Shown here: positions 46,377-57,600 of the stretch, piece after piece
Layout of the letters: the number at the start of each line of letters is the position of its first letter
How positions within the stretch are numbered: the stretch's first letter is position 1
Made by a program: the position numbers and the translations under genes
Source of the DNA: Undaria pinnatifida
Taxonomy: Eukaryota; Sar; Phaeophyceae; Laminariales; Alariaceae
DNA length: 64,000 nt
Direction: 5' to 3'
Assembly (NCBI GenBank): GCA_012845835.1
Contig: JABAKD010000023.1
Span: 14,620,202-14,684,201, forward strand
The notes under the pieces: model-generated
The model's database searches: none
What the model was told of the DNA's origin: nothing
Seen by the model: the letters and a program-made list of their open reading frames with translations, nothing else

Positions 46377-47930
46377 AGTAACGCTGAGCCAAGGAGCAAG
46401 AGAAGAGAGAGGCTGCCGACGACGCCAGTGTGGTGGAAGTGGTTATTGCTGGGCTGATCCTCACTAAATGCGGAGATCTGTGATGCAATTACCGTCACCC
46501 AAATGAACAGATTCCTCTCTCTCTTGCAGTAGTTCACAATTCAAGGCACCAGGTTATTTTTATCGTCCTTTTATTATTACTTCTGGTTGGATGAGATCGG
46601 GGGACGAGGTGCACTGACAGAGGGGGGGGGTGGTAACCCTGCTGCGCGGCGCACTCAGTTGTTCCGATTATACTCTTCCCTAAAGATGGTACTCAACGGG
46701 TGCCTCACCTTGCCTAACAAAGCTGTCCCGTGCGAGCAGTCTAGCTTCCAGACATCCTATACTAGCTTCTCATGTCTCCTGCTGGCAACGACTCTCAGAA
46801 TCAGCTCTATTCTTCAACGGTATCTACGAGAACACTGCTGTTCGATGGCCTACTGCTGTACAAGTTCCCACATACTCCTGGTAGATAATCTCTTTGTTCC
46901 GTGCTTACCGTAGCTCGGACTCCTTTCTACGCTCACTCAGGTTGTTGTACCGCCCCGTTTTACCGCATCTGTTACTCCTGTAATAAGAATTGGACTCCGC
47001 TCACGCAGTCTGGTGAATATCACTCGCGAGACTGCTGTATGCTCGCTAGCTGTCCAAACTCATTCCATACAATATCTGCAGGTTCTTCCATCTGACGAAA
47101 TAAATGCTTGTTCTAGCGTCGAGAACTGGTCAATAAATATGATTGATGGATCGTGTGTAATTGAGCATCCTTTCATCCTTCTTCACTGCTGTTGTCCGCC
47201 TACTAATCCGTCACATACTGACTGCTTTCGCCTGATACTCGCTTACATCAGTCTCACCCGACCCCGGTGGCTTGCCATATCGTGCATCGACTCGAGACGG
47301 GTCCAAACGACACCCAGCGAGCTTCTGACATGAAAGGGCAACCACGACAAAGCCCGGGAAATCTGCTCTCAAAACTTGCCGACCTTACAGCTACTTGTTG
47401 GCAATCAGTTCTGTACCAGGACTTTCATATCCTTCTCAACTTCTTCCTGGAATCCACGGAGTACCCAACGACGACCTTTCCACCTACCAAAAACCCCGTT
47501 ATTATTTCAGCTACCCAGATGGACCCATCTCCTGCTCCAAGATCTACCCACGACTACGAACGAACGTCAACTCCAACACCAGGTACTTGTATACATGTAG
47601 GTGTCTTAACCTTCCTTGGATCTATTCCGAACGTTAATTCTCAACTTACGTTATGATCTTTTGACTTTCTTTATCAAATTATCAATTGGCTTATGACTTA
47701 TTACCACACTCCTAGCCTATGATTGGCCCATTTGAGTATAATAACCGCTATTGGAAGATCCACAGAATTCGTATTGAAACCCTTGGCTCCCCAATATTTA
47801 AACCAAGTAACCTAGATTCCTTACTAAATCCAAGTGATTTCCCAATCTCACCACAACCACGACGGGAGCTTGAATCTTAACCCATGGGTTAAGAAATAGA
47901 ACCACAACCCAAACATCCAAGCCATGGAAA
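46377..47930. other. no gene seen
   Basis: Several overlapping short frames on the plus strand lack motifs and biased composition. G run near 46,620. No RNA gene or known repeat recognised. Confidence 0.4.
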
Positions 47931-48199
47931 TGTGAAGTTAAGGGTGGTGACACAGAGTGCCCCCTGCTGATCTGCCAATTGAGCAGGTCCTCGGAGAGTA
48001 CTCACTTTCTTTTCCTTCGTAGAGACGTAGCTTTAGTCGTTTCCACCAGAGCCCCGGATAGCTTCTGAGATCGGAGGCTCGTGCCTCCGATCTATTTCCT
48101 AACTTTCCCCAATATAAAACGCCGACATTATCATACGAAACCCGTCCAAATGATCTCAAATTCGGATATTTATAGGACTTTCGTGGCCGTATCTTAACA
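47931..48199 (-). repeat. 269-bp LTR (copy 2, inverted)
   Basis: Reverse-orientation copy of 12,061-12,329 of equal length, starting (minus strand) TGTTAAGATACGG and ending TTAACTTCACA. The internal palindrome around GATCGGAGGC is retained with one mismatch. No primer-binding-site-like sequence follows and the flanks differ from those of copy 1, so it is a separate insertion or a remnant. Confidence 0.75.
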
Positions 48200-48410
48200 C
48201 TAGCCCACCCTGATTAGTCACGTATGCATAAATATGGGAGATTCGAGGAAACTCCGGTTCTACGAACTAGACCATGAGTCGAAGATGCGGCTCCTCAAGA
48301 CCCACTCGCCACACCTCTAACCGTCTGGCTATGGAGCCAGAAGCACGCGAAGAAAAGCAGTAGAAAGGGAAACGCAGACCCTACAACAAGGAAAAAAGCA
48401 CCCATCAAAA

Positions 48411-48510
48411 ACCTGCGGTGTGCCGCCGGTGTGGCGGGGGGGGGCAGATAAGGCTCTAGAACCTGCCGCATGCCGCCGGTGTGGCGGGGGGGGTGGCAGG
48501 AAAGGTTCTA
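48411..48510. repeat. 50-bp GC-rich tandem duplication
   Basis: Two copies starting at 48,411 and 48,461, each with ACCTGC, TGCCGCCGGTGTGGCGGG and a G run, followed by a GGCTCTAGA or GGTTCTACG tail. The CCGCC/GGCGG parts can form a hairpin. Confidence 0.75.
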
Positions 48511-49095
48511 CGGTATGCCAGCCACAGAAAAGGTACTATGGCGAGGCGAGCCCTCGTCGATATGGAGGGGAACACAGACGCTAATAGAAGGGAGAAGTCA
48601 TGCGAAAACCCCCCCGCAGGCCATCGGCAAGGAGGGGGTTAGACGAGAAAACGACAAATACCCGGGACGGAAGATGGCAACACTTACAGCCCCGCTAGGG
48701 GGGGTAGTGTTTAGACGAAAAAAAACGAAGTAGAAAAAATACAACACACAAAGATATAAGATGACACACAGACCCGTCAATAGCCCTGCACCACGTTGCG
48801 CGCGAACAGGGTACCCTGGTCGCCCCCCGGCTCTGGGCTGAGGAGGGCGTCGGCAGGGCGAAATTGAACAATGACGAAAAAGCGACAGCCCTGCGCCTCA
48901 GATAGCGGCGTTTTACCCGAACCCTGACCCGGCACTGAGCAGGGGGTTCGGCAGGGCAAAACAAAAAGTTAATGGAAGAACCGCCCCAAAACCCGACGAA
49001 GATCCTCAGGACACTACGAACAACCCAAAGACAAAGACGCAAAACTCATAACCCCAAAATTGAAGAACTATCGAGGAGCGGTGGCGGCTTGGAAG
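48511..49095. other. 3' flank of the gypsy remnant, LTR not identified
   Basis: Downstream of the gypsy pol stop. It contains two diverged CCCTGCCGA-type blocks (about 48,850 and 48,945 on the minus strand). A 3' LTR would be expected here, but I found no partner copy near the gag end, so no LTR is called. Confidence 0.4.
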
Positions 49096-51340
49096 TCAAC
49101 TAGCCACGGCCGCGCCTCGAGATTCGTGTACGTTACGTTGGATTCCCCGAGGAAACGCACTGGCGATGTGAACTTGCAAGCACCAAGAGCTCCGTACGGC
49201 TCCCGTCGAAGTCGTGTAGCGCGCCGGGGAAAGAGGAAGTTTAATCGGTCCCGGGTCGTCCAGAAATCAGACCAGGTATACCTTGTCCTCGGTAGCGCTC
49301 GCGCTGATTTTTCCAAGCCACCATAACCCATCGTCTCCCTTGTATCAAAAGTGGGCTCCCTTAGGGAGTGCTGTGTCGTGGTAGGGACGGAGCCAATCGG
49401 CGCGGTGAACACAGGCGTAGCCCGGCGCTTGGAAACGTTCCTCGTTGTTGCGGGAGAGCTCGAGGTGTGCCGCCCCGATCCGCATTCGGCGGTAGAGGCG
49501 GTTGGTTTGGCGGTGCTGGTCCGGAGTTCCGGCCCAATAACGCAAGATGTGGGAGCGGGAGAGGTGAAGGTCCATTTCCGCTCCCAGGAAGATTCGGAGA
49601 GTCCCGCCCAATGCGTCTTGTATAGCACCGCGATGACGCCACGCTCGCCCCCGTACCGACTGATGACCATTGATCTCCTCCACCTCCAGCCGTTGGAGAG
49701 GAGTCGAAACGTCGTCGTGAGTGACGTGGTACGGCGGGGACTTCTTGGAAAATTTGTTGAGCACGTACTATGTCAGCCCCGCCGGTAGATATTTGGGCAT
49801 GTCCTCGCTGTCGTGGGGGTTGGCACAGGGTTTGCAGCGCTCGATGACCACACGCCGACGAGCGTCCGAACCAGGCAGATCGAAAGGGAGATCCAAATAG
49901 AGGAGGTTGCTCCCGAGCGGCGAGCCGTCCGGGGTCTCGGCGGCGGAGCAGGGACCGACGGCCAGGACCTTGTACGGGCCCGTCCAGTTAAGCGCGAGTT
50001 TGGCCTTGAGTACCTTGGCGTCGGTGTTCGCCTTCACACCCTGGTGGATGGTAAAGGCAGAATTGTATACCCATGCCCAACCATCCACAGTGAAGTTAGG
50101 TGCTGGACGCAGCGCGTCGGCGAGGGCGGCGTTTCTGCGGTTAACACGGGAAACGGTGAGGACGCGGTGTGCGCGGACAATGTCGTTCGCGCGCTTTTGC
50201 CGGTCGGCGGCCAAGTCGCAATAGGCCAGGTGATCACGGGCCAGGCTCTGGTGCCTCAAGACACCAGTGCGGCCGAAAACCGTCAGGGGAAGCCGTGAGA
50301 GTCTGCCCATGTGGACCTCGTTGGGCGCCAGACCCGTCGCCGCGCTGACGGAGTTGTTGTAAGCGAATTCAACATGGGGCAGATGCAAGTCCCAATCGTC
50401 TTGTCGCTCGTTGATGGCCATAGCCAGCATTTTTGCCATAGTGTGATTTACCCGCTCAACGCCCCCGTTACAGTTCGGATGATAAGAGCCTGTAGCAAGC
50501 TTGTGCACACCAACAGCTGATATACAGCTTGTGAAAGCTTGGAGCAGAACTGCAGTCGCTTGTCCGAGAGTATGGTGCGCGGGCACCCCCACAAGGGGAT
50601 GTATTGGTTCACCAGGATATTGGCTGTACCCTCCGCGGTGAACTCAGCGGCAGTGACGGGGAACATGTCGGCCCAACGACTGAAGCGATCGGTCAACAGC
50701 AGGATGTAGATGTTGCCTCCTGGTGTGACCGGAAGGGGGCCGAAGTAGTCAACACTGACGGCGACACCTGGACCTTCCGGCAGAGGCATTGTGATGATGG
50801 GCCAGCGGACAGTCAGCCGTGGGGTTTTCCGCGCCTGGCACTTCAAGCAGTGGCGAAGCCACCACCGGGTGCGCACATTCATGCCAATCCACCAATGAAA
50901 CGCTCCAGCATGCGCAACGTGCGCGTGGTGTCAAGGTGACAAGAGGCCGTCGAGTGACAAGCTTGCATGATCCAAGGGCGCATAAGCAAGGGAACGTAGA
51001 TGTGAGCTGGCTCGTCGTTTAGCAGGCAAGCAACTCGCCCCACAGAGTTGGGTTTGTCAGACCTTGTTGGTAGCAGTGTCGGGTTACGGATGAGTAGGAC
51101 GATATCGTCGTCGGTTGTATGTAGTCGACCCTTGCCCGCCAGCTCCTAGATGTCTGAGAGAGATGGACGATTGTGCGAGAGCTAGCACGCCAAAACGTCG
51201 GGCGGCAGGACCGATGGCCGGCGGTAGAAACGTAACGCATCATGGTGTGGCACGTCGGCTCAGCGTGCTGCTCTCGCTTCCAATCGTCATGTGAATAACG
51301 CGCGACGGAATCAGCGAACCGCAATTCAGCAGCGTTGCCG
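49096..51340 (-). pseudogene. Ty3/gypsy integrase with chromodomain and C-terminal tail, broken
   Basis: Integrase of a chromovirus-like gypsy element; the chromodomain normally guides insertion to marked chromatin. In order: a pre-integrase region (ELAGKGRLHTTDDD .. LLNDEPAHIYVPLLMRPW); the H2C2 zinc module (HSTASCH .. HCLKC); catalytic core Asp in SVDYFGPLP, Asp in ILSDKRLQF and Glu in NGGVERVNHT; the ordinary integrase C-terminus; a chromodomain (AVLYKTHWAGLSESSWE, near 49,570-49,650); and a tail with DDGLWWLGKI and FLDDPGPIKL ending at TGA 49,096-49,098. Lesions: frameshifts near 50,920, 50,540, 49,650 and 49,575, an in-frame TAG at 49,768-49,770 and another stop inside the tail. Clearly inactive. 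Confidence 0.93.
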
Positions 51341-52871
51341 AGGGCGTCCGACCTTGTATATGCAGTCGGCGTGTCACCAGGAGAAGGCGCGAGCCGTAAG
51401 AGAGGAGTTCCCATATAGGCTCTACGTGGTCGCGGTCGAACGGTAGTGGCACCGTGCGGACTGGCGAGTCGGCAAGAGTAGGGCTCGCGGCGGAGGGCGG
51501 AACCGGCCGCGGCCGTGGGACTCGCGACGGAGTTGTACCTCGTCTGGAAGATGGCCGAGGGGCCCCGCCGGGCCCGAATCCATAATCTACAGCGGGGGTG
51601 CATTACCCGTTGTTGTCGCTGTTCGTCGGCGCGTCGTCGACGACGGAGGGGCTGGAGTGCCAAGCATGGCGGAGACGGACACAGTCGAGCCGGTGGTCGC
51701 GGCGGGGGCCGTCTCCTGTGTAGAACTCCGAGATAGATAAGTCGGCTGTGCGCTGGGCGTCGCTGCAGCCAGGGCTTTTGCGGAGCCCGTGCCGCCCTCG
51801 ATGGGTATGGCAAAAACCGAAGCGAAAACGGTGTCAGCGGCAGGCGAAATCGACCCGCGGCCGCTACAGCCTTTGGTAGTGGCAACGGAGGCAGAAACAC
51901 GAGCAACGAATCTCCCCGGGGAAGCAGAAAGGCCGTCAATCCTTATACGTGGCTCGTGTGTGCGCAAATCGTGAAATGCGGTAGAAGTGACAGGGAGCCC
52001 ACCCAAGGCAGCATGTTCAGTGCGGGGCACGAGCCAACCCAAGACAGTGCTTTCGGCGAGGGGTTCAAGTCCACCCAAAGCAGTGCGTTCGGTGTGGGGC
52101 ACGAGCCCACCCAAGACAGTGTTTTCGGCGAGGGGCGCGAGTCCACCCGAAAACGACCCCTGGGATCGGCGAAGAGGGAGAGCGCAGCCCGCGGGTACGT
52201 AGGAGGTAGATACCGCTTTCTCCAACGGGGTTGGGGATTGTCAACCCCACGGGGTTGAAGTTTGTTAAGCCACTGCGGTCGAACTCCGTAGCAGGCTCTG
52301 GAAAACGGGCCGGAAAAATCGACGATGCCGTTGGCGCTGCCTTTGCGGTACTCGAGTGTGCAATCGAACGCGGTGACGAACTCAAGCTACCGCCGGACTC
52401 GTGCATTGAGGGTTCCCACTTTGCCAGTGCTCGCCTGTGTCTTGTGGCCGGAGGATATGCGGAACTTTGTTCTCCACAGTACCCTCAGAGGTGTTTGGGA
52501 GCCCAAACAATGCTGCTGGTCCCCAAATCTAGAGGAGTCCAATGCCTCTCCGAGTCGAGCGTTGCTCGACTGATATACGCGATTTTCATTGTGAACGAAA
52601 CGTCGTCAAGCGTTACAGTACCCTCGACAAAACAGGGGCCGTATTCTGACAGTGCAAAGTCAGGGGCGACGCCAGAAGGTATCTCCAAACCTCCACGGCT
52701 TTTAATTGGCCAACGCGCCCGACAAATAGGTCGGAAACGCCGAAGGGGAAGTTTTGCGAGCGCTGGCCGCTGTTAACGGCCCGGTTGCGGCGCGGACGGG
52801 GTTTTTTTGTTCTTGCATGCGCAGTGCAGGTGCGGAACCGACTAGGGGAGGCCGGGTGCCCCGACCCGGTC
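51341..52871. other. low-complexity linker region, RT not found
   Basis: Between the integrase region and the NADAR frame, where RT and RNase H of a gypsy element would be expected, I find only Arg/Pro/Ala-rich frames. A 36-bp tandem repeat (about 51,997-52,155) has GAGCCCACCCAAGACAGTG cores, four to five copies, 12 residues per unit. No RT motif (YXDD, LPFGL or similar) is seen in any frame by eye. Confidence 0.6.
51997..52155. repeat. 36-bp tandem repeat
   Basis: Four to five copies with alternating CACGAGCC(C/A)ACCCAAGAC and TTCGGCGAGGGG or TTCGGTGTGGGG halves. On the minus strand the units encode 12-residue peptides of the type LGGLVPHTERTA. Confidence 0.85.
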
Positions 52872-53440
52872 TCATTGTCGGGAATAGCTTCGCGAACGGC
52901 AGAACGTGCCTCATTGAGCAAGTTTTCCCTCTCCCCTGGCATGGGTTATTGGCCCTGGGACCATCCGCCCGGAGAACAATGCCCCACACTGGGTCCAGAG
53001 GACTGGATTAAGCCAGAAGCTTGTTGTCAGAGCTCAAAAGGTGTTTTTTTTACGGCTGGATTCTGCGTGAAATTGGCGTAGGTGCCAGATAACACGGCGT
53101 TTTGCTTCTCCCTGTCCCCAACAGCGGAGTCAAAGTTGCGCACGCCTCGACCGATGCGTTTGCGTGTGCTTGGACGAGGCGACGACATAATGAGCCCCAC
53201 TGCTCGATGGTCTAGGAAAAGCTTGGTATTTTCGGCCATCATGTCCTGCTCCGCGCAAGAATATGGCACGTCGTCCACGGCAAACGACGAAGAGGACCAC
53301 GGTGGAAAATAGGATGGGGGCTGCCAGAATAACACCACTTTGTCTGTGGAGCATTCGAGAGAAGGGTCAAAAGCCGTGTTGGAATTTGGGTCTGCAATGT
53401 CCCCGTTCGGAAACGCCAGGCCTCGGGAGCACGACGCGAA
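52872..53440 (-). pseudogene. NADAR-domain (YbiA/DUF1768-like) protein, broken
   Basis: NADAR proteins are known or predicted glycosidases acting on ADP-ribose-type nucleotide substrates. The minus-strand frame shows the family pattern in order: VLFWQPPSYFPPW, FAVDDVPYSCAEQDMMAEN, KLFLDHRAVGLIMSS, RKRIGRGVRNFD, NAVLSGTYANFTQNP. After a frameshift in an eight-base T run (53,044-53,051 on plus) it continues HLLSSDNKLLA, a stop (TAA, 53,008-53,010), SSPLDPVWGIVLRADGPRAN, and after a second shift near 52,928 ENLLNEARSAVREAI. The Trp expected before DREKQ is Gly. Three lesions make it a pseudogene as read. It lies on the same strand as the flanking gypsy gag and integrase, in the place of protease-RT, and is preceded by 77-residue repeats in the same orientation. 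Confidence 0.85.
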
Positions 53441-54000
53441 TCCGAACCAGTGGTATCTCGCCTCGGGTCTTTCTTCGCTCGTTGGCGGAAAAGCGCGAGA
53501 ATCCGCTCTAACTGCGCCCGAAAAATGGCAAAAACCGACGGTGCCAGTCCGTCGGTAGCCTCGTTGGACATTTGTGGGTCTGCAATTTCCCCTTTGGGGA
53601 ACACCAGTCCTCGGCTACTTGGGCCTGTAATGTCCCCTTGCGGGAGCACCAGGCCTCGGGAGCAACATGCGAGTCCGAACCTGGGGTTTCTCGCCTCGGG
53701 TCCTCCTCACTCGCTGGCGGAAACTCGTAAGAAGCCGCCCTCATTGCACCCGAAAACGAGTCCAACACCGACGGTGCCAACCCGTCGGTAGTCTCGTTGG
53801 GCATTTGGGTCTGCATTGCCCCCGTCTGGGAACACCAGTCCTCGGCTCTTTGGGCCTGTAGTGCCCCACTCAGGAACACCAGGCCTCGAGAGCACGACGC
53901 GAGTCCGAATCCACGGTTCCTCGCGTCGTGGCCTCTTCGCTTTTTGGCGTACAATCGCAAAAAAACTGCTCTAACTGCGCCCGAAGGGGCAGGGGCTTTG
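53418..54000 (-). repeat. 231-bp tandem repeats upstream of the NADAR frame
   Basis: AGGCCTCG cores at 53,418, 53,651 and 53,881 give periods of 233 and 230 bp. On the minus strand each unit encodes about 77 residues with SRGLVFPKGEIADP-like blocks, NEATDGLAPSV and EDPRRET. The last unit runs into the N-terminus of the NADAR frame (ASCSRGLAFPNGDIADP), so the repeats probably formed the N-terminal region of the same protein. Small indels now shift the frame between units. Confidence 0.8.
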
Positions 54001-55377
54001 AGCTGTTTCTGCTTGACAAGGGGCGCGATTCTTCCGTAAAATTACGGGAATAGCGTCCAGCTGATCAGGCTGGAGGCCGTGGAGTCACCACTGGCCCGTC
54101 GCGCAGTGTCGGATCTTCTTCCTGTGCCACTGGAGCAGACGTAGCCTGAAACACGTGGGTTAGCGTGTTAAAAGACGAAGCAGGGTCCGTAAACCCTGTG
54201 GGCGTCTTCTGGAGCGAGGCTCGGGGAAGTGGCAATATTGTTTTTACCCGAGGAGGCTCTTTTCCGTCATGCATCTTGGAGAAGGGAGACGAGGTAGCTA
54301 ATCTTGTCGACTCCTCCTTGATGGAAAAAAGGACAGAGCGCCCGCTGTTATGGCGAGCAAACACCGGATCGAGCCTCGCAAAGATCTCGGTGCTTTAGTG
54401 TTGGCCTTCCCACACCTCAAATCGACCGCCACCTCGTGGTCAGAAAAAGTGTTTCGAGGGTCGACCGTCCCACACGTCAAACCGACCGCCACTGCCTGAT
54501 CAGGGAGAGGGGGGCTGAACACATACGCGTAAAAAGGCGACACGCCGTCACCTCAGCTATATTGTTGCGCGACGCGTGCCTGGGGGGGGAGAGCGCGAAA
54601 CGCAGGCTCCCGTGCCATGGTTGATGGGGGCGGCGTTTGGAGCGCGTACCCCCATTGCTGAGTGCATGCCGCGGCTGAGGCAAACAGCGCTGGAAGCGTG
54701 GTTCACGTCGCTGAACTCAGCCCATGATCGAGGGGAACGTCGCTGGAAGCGCGCGTTCTCGCCGTCGAGAATAAAGAAAGAATAAAAAAAGTACCTGGCT
54801 GGAGGAAACCACGCTTGAAGCGCTAGTTTCCGACGCCGGTACTACGCCGTGAGAATCGTCCGCAGACGGCGTAGGAGCCCGTGGGCTCTTGACAGAGGCA
54901 ATCTGTGCTGCGTTACTGGACAGACTAGCAACAGAACACGAGCATATTCTGAAAGCAAATCGGTACCCCCCGACAGTGTTGTCGTTGGTGCCGTACCGCT
55001 GTCGAGCTGTCGATTGCCGTTACGGAATGTGCCAGGTTGGCACTCGATGGTATTTTCGCCCGGGTTGTGGGCGGCTCCAAAGCACATTCGAGGAGCAGGA
55101 GCGGGGGCAGAAGAGGCGGGCGAGCGCAGGATACCACCATAGTGATCCGACGTGTATGTGGTATCGTTGTGACAGTTTACCTGGCCCTGATCCTGAAAGA
55201 TGGCGACGATTGACCTGAAAGATGGCGACGATTTTTCTTGTGGTTGTTCGGGCAAGAAGATTTGTCGTCTCGGCGGTAGCAGACCATGCGTGTTTGTCAA
55301 CGTCGGTGTGCGTCATCGTCGCCAAGTTGGCCAAGTTCAGGGTTCAAGCAGTCACTCGGAGTAATGAAAGGATGCCT
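54001..55377. other. between gag and the NADAR repeats, no domain identified
   Basis: Frames on the minus strand (54,065-54,543 and 54,842-55,300) lack protease or RT motifs. A 61-bp duplication (TCAAATCGACCGCCAC at about 54,417, TCAAACCGACCGCCAC at about 54,477) is present. The segment may be the tail of gag or host-derived. Confidence 0.45.
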
Positions 55378-57411
55378 ACAATGCTTGAAGGAATGGTTGT
55401 CTTTGTGGCAGTTGAGGCAAAGCCCCCGGTTTTCTCGGAGGGCATCAGCGCGAGGTGAAAGGAGGCCGCTCCAAAGGGGAGGGTCGTCTGTCTTAAACGA
55501 GGCCGTAACGGCAAAAACTTCTGCAGAATGATGCTCTTCTAGTGGCAAGCAGTTTGATGTGTGGTCAAGCCAAGGGTCAGATGAATCATCGATGGGCGGG
55601 ACAGTTGAATAATGGCTCGATCCCGTCTGCCACGAAAGCGACTGGGACGGCACTCGGCCCTGACCGCGCCCATGATCGGCGGGCCGAGGCCCCGACGGGG
55701 CGGAAGACCGCGCTCCCGTCGAAGAAACAGGGAGAGAGAAAAAAATGTTTCGCCGTTGACGGCAGGTGTCTAATTAGTCACTAAAAGCCCGCCACATAGC
55801 ATCCAACCAGGCGTATGGCCGCGGGTCCGTTGCCTTCGAACCAGGGTACAACGCGGGCAGGAGAGCCGGAAATTGCTCATTCGCCGCCACCCGAACCACC
55901 TCCAACACCACATCCGTCCCCGGAGACAAAACACGCTCACTCCCCGTAGCGGTCGGCACAAGCACGCGAAACTCCTCACTGAATTCAGAAAAAGGCATGC
56001 CGTTACACATTCCAAAAGTATGCAACTTAGTGCAGCCCTCCTCCGTGTCAACCCCGTCGAAACGCAACATCAGCAGACGCAACATGAGGGTGAAAGCCTC
56101 AGGCCCAGATGCTCCTCCTGCCATGTCTCTTGACACCTCTTGTCTGCTACCACGGCCACCTCGCTGTGGTCGTCTGCGCTCGAGAACGAAAACGAGCGGG
56201 AGGAGGTTGACGAGCCGTCCCACGTTGAACGTTCCTCTCGCGCCATTCCTCATCCAGAGCTGCAGCCATTGCCCTGGTCGTTGGACCAAAGTTGCCCCCT
56301 CGGCGGCGCCCTCACGCACACCAGCACCCGATGCGCTGTCACCCCACGCGGCGGTGGTTGTGGTCGCCACCCCCACCATTTTTGCCGCCACCCCCACAGT
56401 TGCGGTCACCGCGGGCGCGACTGTCGCTGCGTCGCTGTTTCCCCCGGTTTCGTTTTGCCAACTCTTCCTCCAGGGTTCGGCCAAACGACAGGGTCGAGGT
56501 CCTCGTCGTGGGCTATCAGCAAGGCCTTGACGAGGGCAAGGGTCGGGGCGGCTCCCGTCTGTCTAGCATAGGGCGTACAATCCACGCGAGTCCAGGCCGC
56601 TTCCACTGAAAGGACGTCCGCTTGCCGCGACACCGGCCTCTCTGACGACAGGAGGTTGCACGCCGTTTCCACCACCGCGGTCGCCAACGCTGAGGAGAAG
56701 TCTACCCTCGGTGCAGACGCCATGCACGCGACGATGCCCTTGATTAAGGCGTCGTTCCCGGGTCGTGGTCGCTGGGATGCGACACCCTGCGGGCGCGACG
56801 AAGGCGAGGGGGCCGCGGTAGCTCCCGCCGCAGCCGACGCAACTGATTGGGCGAGGGCTTGTTGCGCCCTCTTCGCTACCAGGGACGCCTCCCGCGCAGC
56901 GGTCTTAGCCTGCTCGATATCTTCGTCAAACCGACGTCGGCGTGCCATCGTCTGGTTGGCGTCGTCGAGCGCCCGCTGGGCCCGCGCCGCCGCGTATGCC
57001 AAGTCTAAGGGGGCGGCATGGGCGCCCCAGTCCCGGGAGCTCTGGGGGTGGCGCTCTGTCGAGCGCGGAGAGGCCAGGTGGCGGCGGTGGTGCCCTGTCG
57101 AGCGCGGGGGGGGCAGCTGGTGGTGCTTCCCCGGGGCTGGCGAGAGCTGGCGTCGAGACGCCCCCGAGTCTGGTGGGGGTTAGTCCATCTTCTCTGCGCG
57201 AACCGGCGAGTCGACCCACTTGGTTGGTGGGTCCAGGTGGAGGTATGGTGCTCCGTCTTCTGTCTCGTCACCGGAACCCGCCTCCGGTATTTCCCCCCTT
57301 TTCGAGTCGCGGGATCTCGAGCGAGCTCTCCCTGTCTCGTGAGCTTCCAGGTTGGGGTGCGTGGAAGACCTCAGCCTGCCCCGAGTAGCCCGCTTCCTCA
57401 CTGGTAGACAT
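55378..57411 (-). pseudogene. Ty3/gypsy gag with CCHC zinc knuckle, broken
   Basis: Capsid and nucleocapsid region. It starts at ATG 57,409-57,411 (STSEEAGYSGQAEVF) and shifts frame near 57,290 into EDGAPYLHLDPPTKWVDSPV. An Ala-rich probable coiled coil follows (AYAAARAQRALDD .. VAKRAQQALAQS, about 56,830-57,000). A further shift near 56,450 leads to a capsid-like segment (KLHTFGMCNGMPFSEFSEEF, LDAMWRAFSD) ending at a stop near 55,774. A nucleocapsid knuckle CLNCHKDNHSFKHC (CX2CX4HX4C intact) lies at about 55,378-55,419 in yet another frame. The strand and order match the integrase at 49-51 kb, so both may be halves of one element. Confidence 0.82.
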
Positions 57412-57600
57412 GTTGCTTGTTGTCTGTAGGGAGGGCAGCGGAAGCAGGGGGTGTAGAGGAAGGTGGCGGGATGGGAACGACGCGTAAATAAGCTATGGAG
57501 GCAGATGTATTGTTGTGGTGTCCCTGCTGCAAGTAGCGGTATATCCGTGTTTCAGCAAACAGCAAGACATGGGCCTCGACTCCGTCCAGCATCAGTGATG
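57412..57600 (-). other. gag leader, LTR not identified
   Basis: Upstream of the gag start. The homology to other repeats switches abruptly at 57,601, so the 5' LTR of the gypsy element is either missing or lies within this short stretch. No primer-binding site is evident. Confidence 0.4.

Noticed and set aside
48411-48510. Similarity of GTGCCGCCGG motifs to the ends of the 707-bp TIR element
   Set aside because: Match limited to a GC-rich core of about ten bases; no TAAA duplication or matching second end.
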